Positions 13,804 through 22,405 of a stretch of 32,001 bases of DNA are shown piece after piece (positions within the stretch are counted from its first letter, which is position 1; each line of letters starts with the position of its first letter). The DNA is from Gammaproteobacteria bacterium (lineage in GTDB: Bacteria; Pseudomonadota; Gammaproteobacteria; HK1). The notes under the pieces are model-generated. The model was not told the origin of the DNA, did not search any database, and saw only the letters and a list, made by a program, of their open reading frames with translations. The stretch is from the NCBI GenBank assembly GCA_022826505.1, contig JAJDUQ010000037.1, forward strand, positions 1 to 32,001, given 5' to 3'. The position numbers were made by a program, and so were the translations under genes.

Positions 13804-14442
13804 TCACTCCACCCTCGAGAATTCTCCGGTGTCCGGATCCATCGTCCACAGCTCGCCGCCGGCGATGTCGAACCAGGCGCCGTGCAGGGCGAGGCGGTTG
13901 CGGCTCTCGAGGATTGAGACGAACGGGAAGGTGCGCAGGTTTGCGATCGAGTTCCGTATCGAGGCGCGTTCGAGCGCGGTCTGACGTTCGGCGTCCGTCA
14001 TCGGGCTGCCGGTTGCCGCCTCGCTCACAGCAGGACCGAGCAGCGTTATCCACTTGCCGATGAAGTCTCCCGGGGACAACGGCTCTTCCGCCGGATGCAG
14101 TGCCGCCCGGATGCCGCCGCAACGCCCATGGCCGAGCACGACGATGTGCCTGACCTTCAGACCCTGTACCGCGAACTCGAGCGCGGCGGAGGTGCCGTGG
14201 TAGCCGCCGGTCGGCTCGTACGGGGGTACCAGGTTGGCGACGTTGCGCACCACGAAAATTTCACCCGGCGCGGCGCTGAAGACAGTCTCCGGCGCGGACC
14301 GTGAGTCGCAGCATGCGATGACCATGGCCTCGGGTGACTGCCCGTGCTCGGCGAGCTCGCGGTACCGGTCGCGATCGCGTCCGTAGCTGAGGCCCTTGAA
14401 GGAACGATAGCCGTCGAGTAGCGAATGGGGGAAGTTCGTCAT
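13804..14442 (-). CDS. Beta-class carbonic anhydrase
   Basis: A 212-residue cytoplasmic zinc enzyme interconverting CO2 and bicarbonate. The zinc site is complete: Cys44, Asp46 and Arg48 in ACCDSR, His105 and Cys108 in LGHGRCGG. NVANLVPPYEPTGGYHGTSA follows the first site as expected. Length is normal for the bacterial beta class (about 200-220). The start MTNFPHSLLDGYRSF matches the usual N-terminus. It is transcribed towards the island junction. Bicarbonate supply would support carbamoyl phosphate and arginine synthesis, for which argG lies just upstream, but co-transcription is uncertain given the 237-base gap. Confidence 0.92.
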   Translation of the reverse strand: MTNFPHSLLDGYRSFKGLSYGRDRDRYRELAEHGQSPEAMVIACCDSRSAPETVFSAAPGEIFVVRNVANLVPPYEPTGGYHGTSAALEFAVQGLKVRHIVVLGHGRCGGIRAALHPAEEPLSPGDFIGKWITLLGPAVSEAATGSPMTDAERQTALERASIRNSIANLRTFPFVSILESRNRLALHGAWFDIAGGELWTMDPDTGEFSRVE

Positions 14443-14501
14443 TGGTGTCGGTGTCTCACGTGGCGCCTGAAGTTCCGTCGCCCCATTGAAGCGGAACCAG
14501 T

Positions 14502-14531
14502 GCTGCCGTTCCAGAGAGCTGCCGTTCCAGA
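14502..14531. repeat. Short tandem repeat, 14 bases twice with 16-base period
   Basis: GCTGCCGTTCCAGA occurs at 14502-14515 and 14518-14531 in the gap between the carbonic anhydrase start and the argG end. No function is evident. Confidence 0.5.
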
Positions 14532-14679
14532 ATTGCTCGACGAGTCACCTGACATTACTGTGAGCCGCAGCCGAGGGTGATGCCGGTCGTTCGAGGACGC
14601 ATCATCCCGGTGTCGCGCCGACAGTCCCCGGAAATCTCCGGGCTCCGCATCGTTCTCCGGCTCGGTCGCGGTGCGCCGG

Positions 14680-15912
14680 TCACGCATCCGACTTGCCGAA
14701 CCCCCGCCCCCTGCGCGCCGCCGTTCGCAGCCGCAGCGCGTTCAGCCGGATGAAGCCTTCGGCGTCCCTCTGGTCGTATGCCCCCCGGTCGTCCTCGAAG
14801 GTCGCGATGGCGGGGTCGAACAGGTCGTCCGAATCCGAGCTTCGCCCGGCCACCAGCACGTTGCCCTTGTAGAGCTTGAGCCGGACCACTCCGTTGACGT
14901 GGCGCTGGGATTCGTCGATCAGCGCCTGCAGCATCAGCCGTTCCGGGCTCCACCAGTACCCGTTGTAGATCATGTGGGCGTAGCGAGGCATCAGCTCGTC
15001 CTTCAAGTGGGCGGCTTCTCGGTCGAGGGTGATGGACTCGATGGCGCGGTGGGCGCGCAGCATGATGGTGCCGCCGGGCGTCTCGTAGCAGCCGCGTACC
15101 TTCATGCCCACGTAGCGGTTCTCGACGATGTCGACACGTCCGACGCCGTGTTCGCCACCGATGGCGTTCAGACGTTCCATGACCGCCGCGGGCGTGAGCA
15201 CCTCCCCGTCGATGGCGACGATATCGCCGCGCCGGTACGTGAGCTCGATGTAGCGCGGGGTGTCGGGAGCGGTCTCCGGGGAGCGGGTCCAGCGCCACAT
15301 TGCCTCGTCCGGCTCGGTCGCGGGATGCTCCAGCTCGTTGCCCTCGAACGAGATGTGCAGCAGGTTGGCGTCCATCGAGTAGGGCGATGCATTGCCGCTC
15401 GATCGCTCGATGGGGATGCCGTGGTCGGCCGCGTAGGTGAGAAGCTGCTCGCGGGAGTGGAGGTCCCACTCGCGCCAGGGTGCGATGATCCTGATGTCGG
15501 GGTTGAGCGCGTACGCCCCGAGCTCGAAGCGAACCTGATCGTTGCCCTTGCCGGTGGCGCCGTGGGCGATGGCGTCGGCGCCGGTGCGTGCCGCGATGTC
15601 CACCAGGTGCCTGGCGACGATGGGGCGGGCGATGGAGGTGCCGAGCAGATACTCGCCTTCGTAGATGGTATTGGCGCGGAACATCGGGAACACGAAGTCG
15701 CGGGCGAACTCCTCGCGCACGTCCTGCACGTGAATTTCCGTCGCCCCCAGCGCTTCGGCCTTGCGTCGGGCCGGCTCGAGCTCCTCGCCCTGGCCGAGGT
15801 CGGCGGTGAACGTGATCACCTCGCAGCCGTACCGTTCCTGAAGCCATTTCAGAATGATGGAGGTGTCCAGCCCGCCCGAGTAGGCGAGCACAACTTTCTG
15901 TATGTCGGTCAT
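14680..15912 (-). CDS. argG: Argininosuccinate synthase
   Basis: A 410-residue enzyme joining citrulline and aspartate with ATP in arginine biosynthesis. The N-type ATP pyrophosphatase P-loop [15 protein letters not shown] is at residues 9-23. [13 protein letters not shown] and the citrulline/aspartate-site segments ([20 protein letters not shown]) are intact. The frame is open 27 codons further upstream, but the ATG at 15912 begins the conserved [14 protein letters not shown] start and has GAGAG a few bases before it. Length is typical. The C-terminus ends in an Arg-rich tail. The gene seems to be chromosomal core, in keeping with its high GC and lack of oddities. Confidence 0.97.
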   Translation of the reverse strand: MTDIQKVVLAYSGGLDTSIILKWLQERYGCEVITFTADLGQGEELEPARRKAEALGATEIHVQDVREEFARDFVFPMFRANTIYEGEYLLGTSIARPIVARHLVDIAARTGADAIAHGATGKGNDQVRFELGAYALNPDIRIIAPWREWDLHSREQLLTYAADHGIPIERSSGNASPYSMDANLLHISFEGNELEHPATEPDEAMWRWTRSPETAPDTPRYIELTYRRGDIVAIDGEVLTPAAVMERLNAIGGEHGVGRVDIVENRYVGMKVRGCYETPGGTIMLRAHRAIESITLDREAAHLKDELMPRYAHMIYNGYWWSPERLMLQALIDESQRHVNGVVRLKLYKGNVLVAGRSSDSDDLFDPAIATFEDDRGAYDQRDAEGFIRLNALRLRTAARRGRGFGKSDA

Positions 15913-16219
15913 GGAACTCTCAACCCTCGCTTCGTCGGACCGCGCCTCGGTCCGACCGTCCGTTCGCGCCGTTCGGCAATGGCGTCCGGTCAAGCCACCC
16001 GGCAGGCCGGGTCAGCCGAATGCACAACCTGATACAGTGTCCCCGTGCGGGCGCCGTTTCGTGTCGGACGACGTGGCGCCAATTCCGCTGAACGCCCGTC
16101 GGGCGACAAGCCACGAAGGTCTTCCTCCACCCGGGGTTTCTGCCTCGGTCCCGTCGTCACCGACCACGAATGCCCGACCGGGGAGGCCCGGAGAACCCGA
16201 GTGGCCGGGTTGCGCCGCG
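15913..16219. other. 307-base gap upstream of argG
   Basis: No convincing gene is seen between the argG start and the end of the dehalogenase gene, both on the minus strand. It must hold the argG promoter if that gene is transcribed alone. A 6-base-stem hairpin (ACCCGG-CAGG-CCGGGT, 15997-16012) is present. I found no confident -10/-35 pair or ArgR box. Confidence 0.5.
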
Positions 16220-16954
16220 TCACCCGGCCTCCGCTTCGACCGCTGCGGCCATTTCGCCCATGGAGAAGAACACGAAGTCCGTCTCCGGCATCTCGCCCAC
16301 CTTCTCCGTCGCCCCCCAGCTTCCGCCTTCGGAGAGACGCTGGCGGTCGATCCACGCGTTGGCGAGCCCGAAGCGCTTCGCCGGCGTGTGGTCGTGGTGC
16401 AGGCTCTGGGCGGTGTGGAGGATGTCGGCCTTCTCCAGGCCGAAATCGGACTGCAGGTGCGCAAGAAGATACTCGAAGTTCGCGTCGGCCGGCTTGTAGG
16501 AGCCGATGTCCTCCGCGGTGTAGATCGCGTCGAATTCCACGCCGAGCTTGCGGTTCGAGGCCGCGAAGCCGTCGCGGTGGACGTTCGACAGGATCACGAG
16601 TCGGTAGTGGCGCTTCAGCGCGCGAAGCGCGTCGGCCGTATCCCGGAACGCGGGCCACAGCGGCACCGAAGCGCCGAATGCCTCGTCGAGCGCGTCGCTG
16701 GTCTCGATGCCGAAGCTCTCCGCGATGCTCCGGTGCACACGTGCGAGCAGATCCGGGTAGCGCAGCTCCGGACTCTCGCGCTCGTGGTGGTGCTCGTGCT
16801 TCGCGAAGGCGAGGAGGCCGGCTTCGCGGGTCACGTCGGTGCGGCCGCTTTGCATGACGAGCGGCTGCAGGGCGTCCCAGATTCCACCCTCCCAGTCGAT
16901 CAGGGTGCCGTAGCAGTCGAACGTGAGTACGCGGTAATCGGTCAGTCTGGCCAT
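16220..16954 (-). CDS. HAD-family hydrolase, type II haloacid dehalogenase-like
   Basis: 244 residues from the ATG at 16954, where homology begins (MARLTDYRVLTFDCYGTLID); the frame is open well upstream but that part is the shadow of other DNA. The nucleophile is Asp13 in FDCYGTLIDW. Motif II is RLVILSNVHRDGF, the motif III Lys is in DIGSYKPADANFEY, and the motif IV region is AQSLHHDHTPAKRFGLANAW, which matches (S)-2-haloacid dehalogenase-like members rather than phosphoglycolate phosphatases. The substrate is unknown; family members hydrolyse 2-haloacids or small phosphate esters. It is divergent from an HpcH/HpaI aldolase gene across a palindrome-rich 285-base region. Confidence 0.88.
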   Translation of the reverse strand: MARLTDYRVLTFDCYGTLIDWEGGIWDALQPLVMQSGRTDVTREAGLLAFAKHEHHHERESPELRYPDLLARVHRSIAESFGIETSDALDEAFGASVPLWPAFRDTADALRALKRHYRLVILSNVHRDGFAASNRKLGVEFDAIYTAEDIGSYKPADANFEYLLAHLQSDFGLEKADILHTAQSLHHDHTPAKRFGLANAWIDRQRLSEGGSWGATEKVGEMPETDFVFFSMGEMAAAVEAEAG

Positions 16955-17123
16955 GGATACGGTTTCCGGAGTCCTCGGATGGTGATGACGGCATGGGTCG
17001 GCACGGCGCGGGCGCTTCGTCGCCATCGACCGAATCCGCCGGTAATTCGGGCGCGCAATGATAGCCGAGGTTCGCGTCGGTTCCACGCCGTCGGCACAGC
17101 GGTCGGCGCGGCGGGTGGACGCT

Positions 17124-17184
17124 CCGGTCGGACCGGTGCGGGTCGGTTCGAGCCCGGTCGAACCGGAAGCGGACGGACCGGTCC
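17124..17184. promoter_or_regulatory. Three regularly spaced palindromes in a divergent promoter region
   Basis: CCGGTC-G-GACCGG (17124-17136), CGGTTCGA-6-TCGAACCG (17144-17165) and GGACCGGTCC (17175-17184) are each perfect inverted repeats sharing a CCGGTC/GGTTCG-like core. Their centres are about 25 bases apart. They lie 56 bases before the aldolase start and 170 bases before the dehalogenase start. They could be a multi-site operator or a structured leader. Confidence 0.45.
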
Positions 17185-17239
17185 CGACGGACCGCACATG
17201 TGGGATGATCGCCCCGACTCGCACGTCGGGAGGGCGGGA

Positions 17240-18028
17240 ATGGCAACGGTGAGGAACGTCGCGAAGGAACGGCTCGAAGCGGGCGAGCTTGCGCTCGGCA
17301 TGGGTGTGCGGATGTCGCGCACCGTCGACATCGCGAAGGCGATGAAGACCTGCGGCTACGACTGGCTGTTCATCGACATGGAGCACTCGAGCCTCGATCT
17401 CGATACCGCGGCGCAGATTGCGGTGGCCTCGCAGTCCGCCGGGATCACCCCCATCGTGCGGGTGCCGGGCTTCGAGCACCATCACGCGAGCCGGGTGCTC
17501 GACGGCGGCGCGCAGGGCATCGTCGCCCCGCACGTGGATGACCCGGAGACCGCGGCCCGTATCGTGCGCCAATGCCGCTTCCCCCCGCTCGGTCGCCGGT
17601 CGGTGGTCGGAGGGCTTGCACAGCTCGATTTCGAGACGGTTCCGGTGGGTGAGACCACCGAGGCGATCAACGCCTCCACCCTGGTCATCGTGATGATCGA
17701 GACGCCGCAGGCGGTGGAGGACGTGGACGCCATCGCCGCCGTCGAAGGCGTGGACGGCCTCCTCGTCGGCACCAACGATCTCTGCTTGGAGATGGGGATT
17801 CCCGGGCGAGTGGGCGACCCCGCGGTGATGGAGGCGCAGGCCAGGGTCATCGATGCCTGCCGCCGGCACGGCCGGTTTCCCGGACTCGGCGGCGTCTACG
17901 AGCCCGTCCTCATGGAACGCTACATCGAGATGGGGATGCGGCTCATCCTGTGCGGCAACGATCTTTCGATGCTGATGGCGGGGGCGACCAACCGCGCGAA
18001 GCAGCTTCGCTCGCTGGCGGCAGGTTGA
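17240..18028 (+). CDS. HpcH/HpaI-family aldolase (pyruvate-dependent class II)
   Basis: 262 residues, starting at the ATG at 17240 after AGGGCGGGA. The TIM-barrel family motifs are in order: YDWLFIDMEHSSLDLDTAAQ, TPIVRVPG, GAQGIVAPHVDDPETAARIV, IVMIETPQAVEDVDAI (metal-binding Glu) and DGLLVGTNDLCLEMG (metal-binding Asp). Relatives cleave 4-hydroxy-2-oxo acids to pyruvate plus an aldehyde using a divalent metal, or act as 2-keto-3-deoxy sugar-acid aldolases. Citrate-lyase beta-like members are more distant. The precise substrate is not shown. It is divergent from a haloacid dehalogenase-like gene. Confidence 0.9.
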   Translation: MATVRNVAKERLEAGELALGMGVRMSRTVDIAKAMKTCGYDWLFIDMEHSSLDLDTAAQIAVASQSAGITPIVRVPGFEHHHASRVLDGGAQGIVAPHVDDPETAARIVRQCRFPPLGRRSVVGGLAQLDFETVPVGETTEAINASTLVIVMIETPQAVEDVDAIAAVEGVDGLLVGTNDLCLEMGIPGRVGDPAVMEAQARVIDACRRHGRFPGLGGVYEPVLMERYIEMGMRLILCGNDLSMLMAGATNRAKQLRSLAAG

Positions 18029-18219
18029 GCGGTCGTCTCGCCGGCCTGCCCGGATTGTTCCGGCCGTTGTCGGTCGGAGAAACGGAACTCTCGACCGGCC
18101 CCAGGTCCTGAAGCCACGAGCGCGACAAAATCCCGGCTCCGTGGGCTCCGCGACGGGTTGGTTGATGAGCTCTCGCGGCGTGAGACAACCGGGGCCTGGA
18201 TGCAGTCGTACCGTTCACA

Positions 18220-18307
18220 ATCGGCCGCGTTCCCGATCGCAGCGCCCGCGGCCGGCGTTCGCGATCGGCCGCGTTCCCGATTGCGGTGCCCGCAGCCGGC
18301 GGGTGCG
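18220..18307. repeat. Tandem 44-base duplication between convergent genes
   Basis: Two adjacent 44-base copies (18220-18263 and 18264-18307) beginning ATCGGCCGCGTTCCCGAT are identical at 37 of 44 positions. They fill part of the gap between the aldolase gene and the convergent DUF1989 gene. GC-rich self-complementary parts (CGGCCG, GCCGGC) could fold as RNA on both strands and may act in termination. Confidence 0.6.
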
Positions 18308-18312
18308 GATCG

Positions 18313-18951
18313 TCATTCCAGCCAGTTGTGCACGCGCACCCCGAGCGGCGTCGACGGTCCGTCGTCCCAGTGACCGACATCCTTCGCGATGGTGGCCACG
18401 ACGAAGGTCGCGTCAATCACCACGCGAAACGTCACGTGGTCTCCCGCCCGCGACCGCAGCGGACCGGGAACGATCGACCCGTCCGTCTCGAGTCCGACGT
18501 TGAGGAAGAGATTGACCGGGTCGGGGAGCTTCGGAGGCTCGATGCCGGAGTCGGCGAATGCCCGCGCGGCGTTCTCCACCGTCCCGACGCGTCCGGGATG
18601 CCCGTGGCGTGCGAGATAGTCGCCGTCCACGGCGGGAAGCAGGAGGTCGTTGGTGTCCACGGTGTCCTTTCCGAGCACCAGGATGGGACGCCTGTGGTTT
18701 GTGACCAGGCGCATCCCGAGGCGCAGCATGAACGAGTTGCTGAACACCCGGGTGTGGTGCGGGGACAGGAACACCCGCGGGTCGTCCAGGGTGATTCCGA
18801 AGAGCGCCGCAGGCTGGCGGCCCTCCACGTCGGTGACGGTCAGGAGCTGGCCGCGGCGGGCGACCACCGCCCCGGCCCGGTCGGGGCCGACGACGATCTC
18901 GGTCTCCTCCGGCAGGGGCCCCGGGACGGCTTCCTTCATGAGCAGCGGCAT
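18313..18951 (-). CDS. DUF1989 (urea carboxylase-associated) family protein
   Basis: A 212-residue DUF1989 protein. Family features include the early DVEGRQPAALFGITLDDPRV segment, LGMRLVTNHRRPILVL, and the terminal half with PDPVNLFLNVGLETDGSIV followed by a segment that in relatives carries metal-binding residues. DUF1989 proteins occur in pairs beside urea carboxylase or guanidine carboxylase genes and in amide-degradation clusters; some are thought to be metal-dependent hydrolases acting on carbamoyl or guanidino compounds. It lies 6 bases after another DUF1989 gene, so the two form an operon and probably a heteromer (inference). It is the more diverged of the three copies here: the Cys-rich CPQD element of the other two is absent. 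Confidence 0.85.
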   Translation of the reverse strand: MPLLMKEAVPGPLPEETEIVVGPDRAGAVVARRGQLLTVTDVEGRQPAALFGITLDDPRVFLSPHHTRVFSNSFMLRLGMRLVTNHRRPILVLGKDTVDTNDLLLPAVDGDYLARHGHPGRVGTVENAARAFADSGIEPPKLPDPVNLFLNVGLETDGSIVPGPLRSRAGDHVTFRVVIDATFVVATIAKDVGHWDDGPSTPLGVRVHNWLE

Positions 18952-18957
18952 GATCGA

Positions 18958-19572
18958 TTACTCCTCGGGCGCGGTGTCGGACACGACGACGCGGATGTCG
19001 GACACGGCGAGCCCGTTGCCCGGGATGATGTCCTGGGGGCAGGGCGAGAGCGCGCACACGACGTCCATCAGGGCGCGAAACACCACGCGGTCGCCGGCCT
19101 TGCTCGGCGGGTCGACGACGCCGGTTCGCCCGTCCCCCACCACCGGGCTGTTCTGGAACAGGTTGAACGGCTCGGGCACGTCCAGGATGTCGACGCCGTA
19201 GGGAATGAGGGGTTCGTGCATGTTCTCCAGGCAGTTGCGGTGACCGTCCACTCCGAAGTCGACGCTGTACCGGGTGGGGTCGCAGGCCGGGACCGTGGCA
19301 TCGTGGATCCCGATGGAGTCGGCGACCACCTTCAGCATCGGGCGGTCCCGGCTGCTCAGCAGCTCGTCCCCGACGCTGAAGTACAGCGACAGCAGATGAC
19401 GGCGCGTGCGCACGGCCGAGAGCCCTTCGGACAGATCGTGGCGATTGAGAGCGACGAAGTCGCCGGCCTGCTGGCCGTCGAGGTCGATGATGGTGATGTA
19501 CTGACCGACTCCGGCTTCGAAGCTCCCGCCGAAGCCTCCCTTGACGACCAGTTCGGTGTGACCTGACATCAT
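18958..19572 (-). CDS. DUF1989 (urea carboxylase-associated) family protein
   Basis: A 204-residue DUF1989 protein, upstream partner of the previous one. Motifs are DLDGQQAGDFVALNRHDLSE, VGDELLSSRDRPMLKVVADS, HDATVPACDPTRYSVDFG, HRNCLENMHEPL and LSPCPQDIIPGN. The conserved Cys and His in these segments form the likely metal or active site. Two ATGs stand together (19572 and 19569); GGGAG sits 4 and 7 bases before them, so the second may be the true start. The gene is divergent from the ureidoglycolate lyase gene, with 138 bases between starts, suggesting shared control. Confidence 0.87.
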   Translation of the reverse strand: MMSGHTELVVKGGFGGSFEAGVGQYITIIDLDGQQAGDFVALNRHDLSEGLSAVRTRRHLLSLYFSVGDELLSSRDRPMLKVVADSIGIHDATVPACDPTRYSVDFGVDGHRNCLENMHEPLIPYGVDILDVPEPFNLFQNSPVVGDGRTGVVDPPSKAGDRVVFRALMDVVCALSPCPQDIIPGNGLAVSDIRVVVSDTAPEE

Positions 19573-19710
19573 GGTTCTCCCGCACGAACGTTTCCGTGCA
19601 ATCTCCGGATTCGAGGCGAGCGATTAAACCACGCGCGCCGCGGGCCGGTCTCCGTACGGTCGGGCTACACTGTGCCTCCGCCGATTCTCGGGGACCAATG
19701 CGAGGCAGCG

Positions 19711-20253
19711 ATGGCCACCACCGTCGAAGTCAGAATGGAGCGGCTGACCGCGGAGGCGTTCGCGCCGTACGGTCAATTGATCGCCGCGGGAGAAGCGCGT
19801 GCCGACTATGCGCGTCCGTTGCTCGACGTCTGGCACCTCGATTACCGGGCCGACGCGCCGACCCGCATCCAGATCATGCGGTATCACGAGCAACCGATGA
19901 CGTTCCACCGTCTGGAGCGCCATGTTCGCGTGACCGAAGGTCGCATTCCGCTCGCGGGCGCCTGTGCGGTACTGGCCGTGGCGGGAGCCACCGGCGCGGC
20001 GCCCGACTCGATGCCCGACCCGGCCTCGGTACGCGCATTCCGGTTCGACGGGACGTGCGGCATCCTGTTCGCGCCGGGAACCTGGCACTCGCTCGACTGC
20101 TTTCCTCTCGGCGCCCCGACCGCGGACTTCGTCCTGTTGAGCGACGAGGCGACGGAGGACGAGATCGAGTCGTGGCGCGAGCCGGCGAACGGTCGGCGCA
20201 CGCATGTCTGCGACCTCTCTTCCGCCGGCATCGAGTTTCGTATCGTGGAGTGA
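19711..20253 (+). CDS. allA: Ureidoglycolate lyase-like protein
   Basis: 180 residues from the ATG at 19711 (GAGG just upstream). It has the AllA beta-barrel pattern: MERLTAEAFAPYGQLIAAGE, IQIMRYHEQPMTFHRLERHV, then FAPGTWHSLDCFPLG and a closing HVCDLSSAGIEFRIVE. AllA cleaves ureidoglycolate to glyoxylate and urea, the last step of allantoin degradation. The length (family about 160-175) and motifs fit. The neighbouring DUF1989 genes are typical companions of urea-consuming pathways, but no allantoinase, allantoate amidohydrolase or urea carboxylase gene is in the window. The substrate may therefore be a related ureido acid. Confidence 0.85.
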   Translation: MATTVEVRMERLTAEAFAPYGQLIAAGEARADYARPLLDVWHLDYRADAPTRIQIMRYHEQPMTFHRLERHVRVTEGRIPLAGACAVLAVAGATGAAPDSMPDPASVRAFRFDGTCGILFAPGTWHSLDCFPLGAPTADFVLLSDEATEDEIESWREPANGRRTHVCDLSSAGIEFRIVE

Positions 20254-20301
20254 CCGCCGGTCGGCGCGTCCCGTTCACTCTCGCACCGGGGAGGCGGAAA
20301 C

Positions 20302-21291
20302 ATGCGGGCGGTGGTGGTGGAGAAACCCGGTGGGCTCGACAAGCTCGAGGTCACCGAGGTCCCGGAACCGGTCCCCGGGCCGGGAGCGGTGCAGATTCGC
20401 ATCGCGTACGCGGGCTGCAACTGGGGCGACACCCAGAAGCGCCGGGGCGTGTACCCGGACCCGGTCGACTATCCGGTAATCCTCGGCGCCGAGGTGTCCG
20501 GCATCGTATCGGCGACGGGACGGGGGGTGCGGAACCGCCGCGTCGGCGATCGGGTCGCGGCGATCGTCGGGCCTGCGTTCGCGGGCGGTTTCGCTGAATT
20601 CTGCGTGACGGATTCCCGCTACGTCATGCCTCTTCCGACCGGCATTTCGCTGAAACTGGGGGCGGCGTTCCCCGTGGTGGCGCTCACCGCGTATCATCTC
20701 CTGCACAGTGCCTACCGGTTGCGCAAGGGCGAGACGGTGCTGATCCACGCCATCGGCGGTGCGGTGGGGCTGATGCTGACCCAGATGGCGGTGCGCAAGG
20801 GAGCGAGGGTGATCGGCACGGTGGGCACGCCGGCGAAGGCGGCGGCACCGCTTGCGCATGGCGCCCATTGCGTCGTCGACACCAACCAGGTCGACTTCGT
20901 CGAGGCCGCGCTCGAGTTCACGAACGGCCGCGGCGTCGATCTGGTGATCGACTCGCTGGGTGCCGACATCCTTGCGCGCAGCTTCGATGCGCTCAGGACC
21001 TACGGCCGCGTCATCAATATCGGAGAAGCGGCGGGCTATCCGAACTTCGACATCCGGTCGAAACTCTACGAACGGTCCACCTCGCTCGCCGGTTTCGAGC
21101 TCCACCATGCGCGTCCGGGATCACCGCGCTGGGCTCGCGGTGTGCGCTACGTGCTGGACGGGCTCGACGACGGCTGGCTCGAGGTTCCGGTACAGGGAAT
21201 TCATGCTCTCGACGACGTCCGGGCCGCGCAGCAGCGTCTGGAAGGACGAGGAGTGGCGGGCAAGCTCCTCCTCGAAGTCGCGGGCGGTTGA
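20302..21291 (+). CDS. Quinone oxidoreductase-like MDR-family dehydrogenase
   Basis: 329 residues, start ATG at 20302 after GGGGAGG. This is a zinc-less medium-chain dehydrogenase/reductase. The N-terminal catalytic fold includes YAGCNWGDTQKRRGVYP and YPVILGAEVSGIV. The NADPH-binding Rossmann fold starts around residue 148 with VLIHAIGGAVGLMLTQMAVR (the quinone-reductase form of the glycine motif) and GRGVDLVIDSLGADI follows. There is no Cys/His structural or catalytic zinc set. Relatives reduce quinones or activated enones. It is 48 bases after allA and probably co-transcribed; a role on an unsaturated intermediate is possible but unproven. Confidence 0.9.
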   Translation: MRAVVVEKPGGLDKLEVTEVPEPVPGPGAVQIRIAYAGCNWGDTQKRRGVYPDPVDYPVILGAEVSGIVSATGRGVRNRRVGDRVAAIVGPAFAGGFAEFCVTDSRYVMPLPTGISLKLGAAFPVVALTAYHLLHSAYRLRKGETVLIHAIGGAVGLMLTQMAVRKGARVIGTVGTPAKAAAPLAHGAHCVVDTNQVDFVEAALEFTNGRGVDLVIDSLGADILARSFDALRTYGRVINIGEAAGYPNFDIRSKLYERSTSLAGFELHHARPGSPRWARGVRYVLDGLDDGWLEVPVQGIHALDDVRAAQQRLEGRGVAGKLLLEVAGG

Positions 21292-21360
21292 CGCGCGCGT
21301 TCGGCCCTCGGCCGCGGTAGTCGCGCATGCGGCCGCGGAGTGCAAGCGGACGCTCGAGAT

Positions 21361-22308
21361 TCAGAGCCCCAGAATGCGGTCCGCGTTCGCCCCGACGATG
21401 CCCTCCTTCTCCTCCATGGACAGGACGGGCAGGGACATCACGCGATCCACGGTCTGATCGAGGTCGTACCATGGGAAATCGGAACCCATCATGACGCGAT
21501 TCGCTCCGATGTCCCGGATGAGCTGCGCAAGCTGCCGTTCGGTGGGACCGTTCTCGCTGCGGGTCCACTCGATGATCTCGCAGCAGTCGAAGAACGCGTT
21601 GTCGTAGGTCTCGGCGATCTCCTGCGCCTGCTGCCATGTCGCACCGCCCATGTGAGCGAGGACGATGGGGATCTCGGGAAATGCCTTCAGGACGGCGCCG
21701 AAGGCTCGGGGTTCGGCAAAGCCCTTGCCCTCCAGATCCGGACCGGAGTGCCCGATGACCGGAAGCCCGAGTTCCCGGCAGACCGAGTAGGTCGGCCACA
21801 GCCGTTCGTCGCCCATGAAGAACCGCTCGGCCGGGCCGTGCAGCTTGACCCCCCGAGCGCCCTCGTTCTCGGCCAGGTCGCGGATGTGCGCCGCGTTTTC
21901 CTCGGCGCTGAACAGCAGCACGTCGGCGCAGACGTATGGAAAGATGCCGGCGTGATCTCGTGCCACGTCGCACGCCCAGCGGTTGAACGCGAACAATTCT
22001 TCACGGACCCGGGCTTCGATGTCACCCTCGGCCTTCTCCAATTCGCCCTGTCCCAGATTCGGCGGCAGGGCCTTGCGGTAAATTGCCCGCTGCTCGTCGG
22101 CGACGTACAGGTTGACGATGACCACCTTGTCCATCGACGACTTTTTCATTGATTCGACAAGGTCGTCGACGGTGCCCGGCACGTCGCAGAACGCCACCTC
22201 GTCCTGCTTGCCGTACTCCCAGATCTCGTACCCTTCCTTGGCGGCGATGCCCTCTTCGGCCGATTGGTAGATGTGAACGTGGGAGTCGATTCTGATGGGG
22301 TCGGACAT
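21361..22308 (-). CDS. Metal-dependent amidohydrolase (amidohydrolase_2 type)
   Basis: A 315-residue TIM-barrel hydrolase or decarboxylase of the amidohydrolase_2 (ACMSD-like) group. DSHVHIY at residues 8-14 supplies the HxH metal ligands. Other elements are GVKLHGPAERFF, LPVIGHSGPD (His), IVLAHMGG and the final Asp in MMGSDFPWYDLD. The ATG at 22308 has AGGAG 9 bases before it. Members hydrolyse cyclic amides or lactones or decarboxylate unsaturated acids, and the exact reaction cannot be assigned. It is divergent from the third DUF1989 gene, with 97 bases between starts, and belongs by context to the same catabolic cluster. Confidence 0.88.
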   Translation of the reverse strand: MSDPIRIDSHVHIYQSAEEGIAAKEGYEIWEYGKQDEVAFCDVPGTVDDLVESMKKSSMDKVVIVNLYVADEQRAIYRKALPPNLGQGELEKAEGDIEARVREELFAFNRWACDVARDHAGIFPYVCADVLLFSAEENAAHIRDLAENEGARGVKLHGPAERFFMGDERLWPTYSVCRELGLPVIGHSGPDLEGKGFAEPRAFGAVLKAFPEIPIVLAHMGGATWQQAQEIAETYDNAFFDCCEIIEWTRSENGPTERQLAQLIRDIGANRVMMGSDFPWYDLDQTVDRVMSLPVLSMEEKEGIVGANADRILGL

Positions 22309-22405
22309 CGGCGGCGGCTCCTATCTGCGTTGGTTCCGCGATAGTATGACGGAAGCGAAGATGCCCGGCGAATCGCTCCGAATGTCGGGCGTACAGGAGG
22401 CGACG

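Noticed and set aside
14671..16032. Long plus-strand frame antisense to argG
   Set aside because: argG on the minus strand is unmistakable; no motifs in the plus frame.
16220..17869. Apparent 549-residue protein fused upstream of the dehalogenase
   Set aside because: The part before MARLTDY is antisense to the aldolase gene; the dehalogenase starts at 16954.
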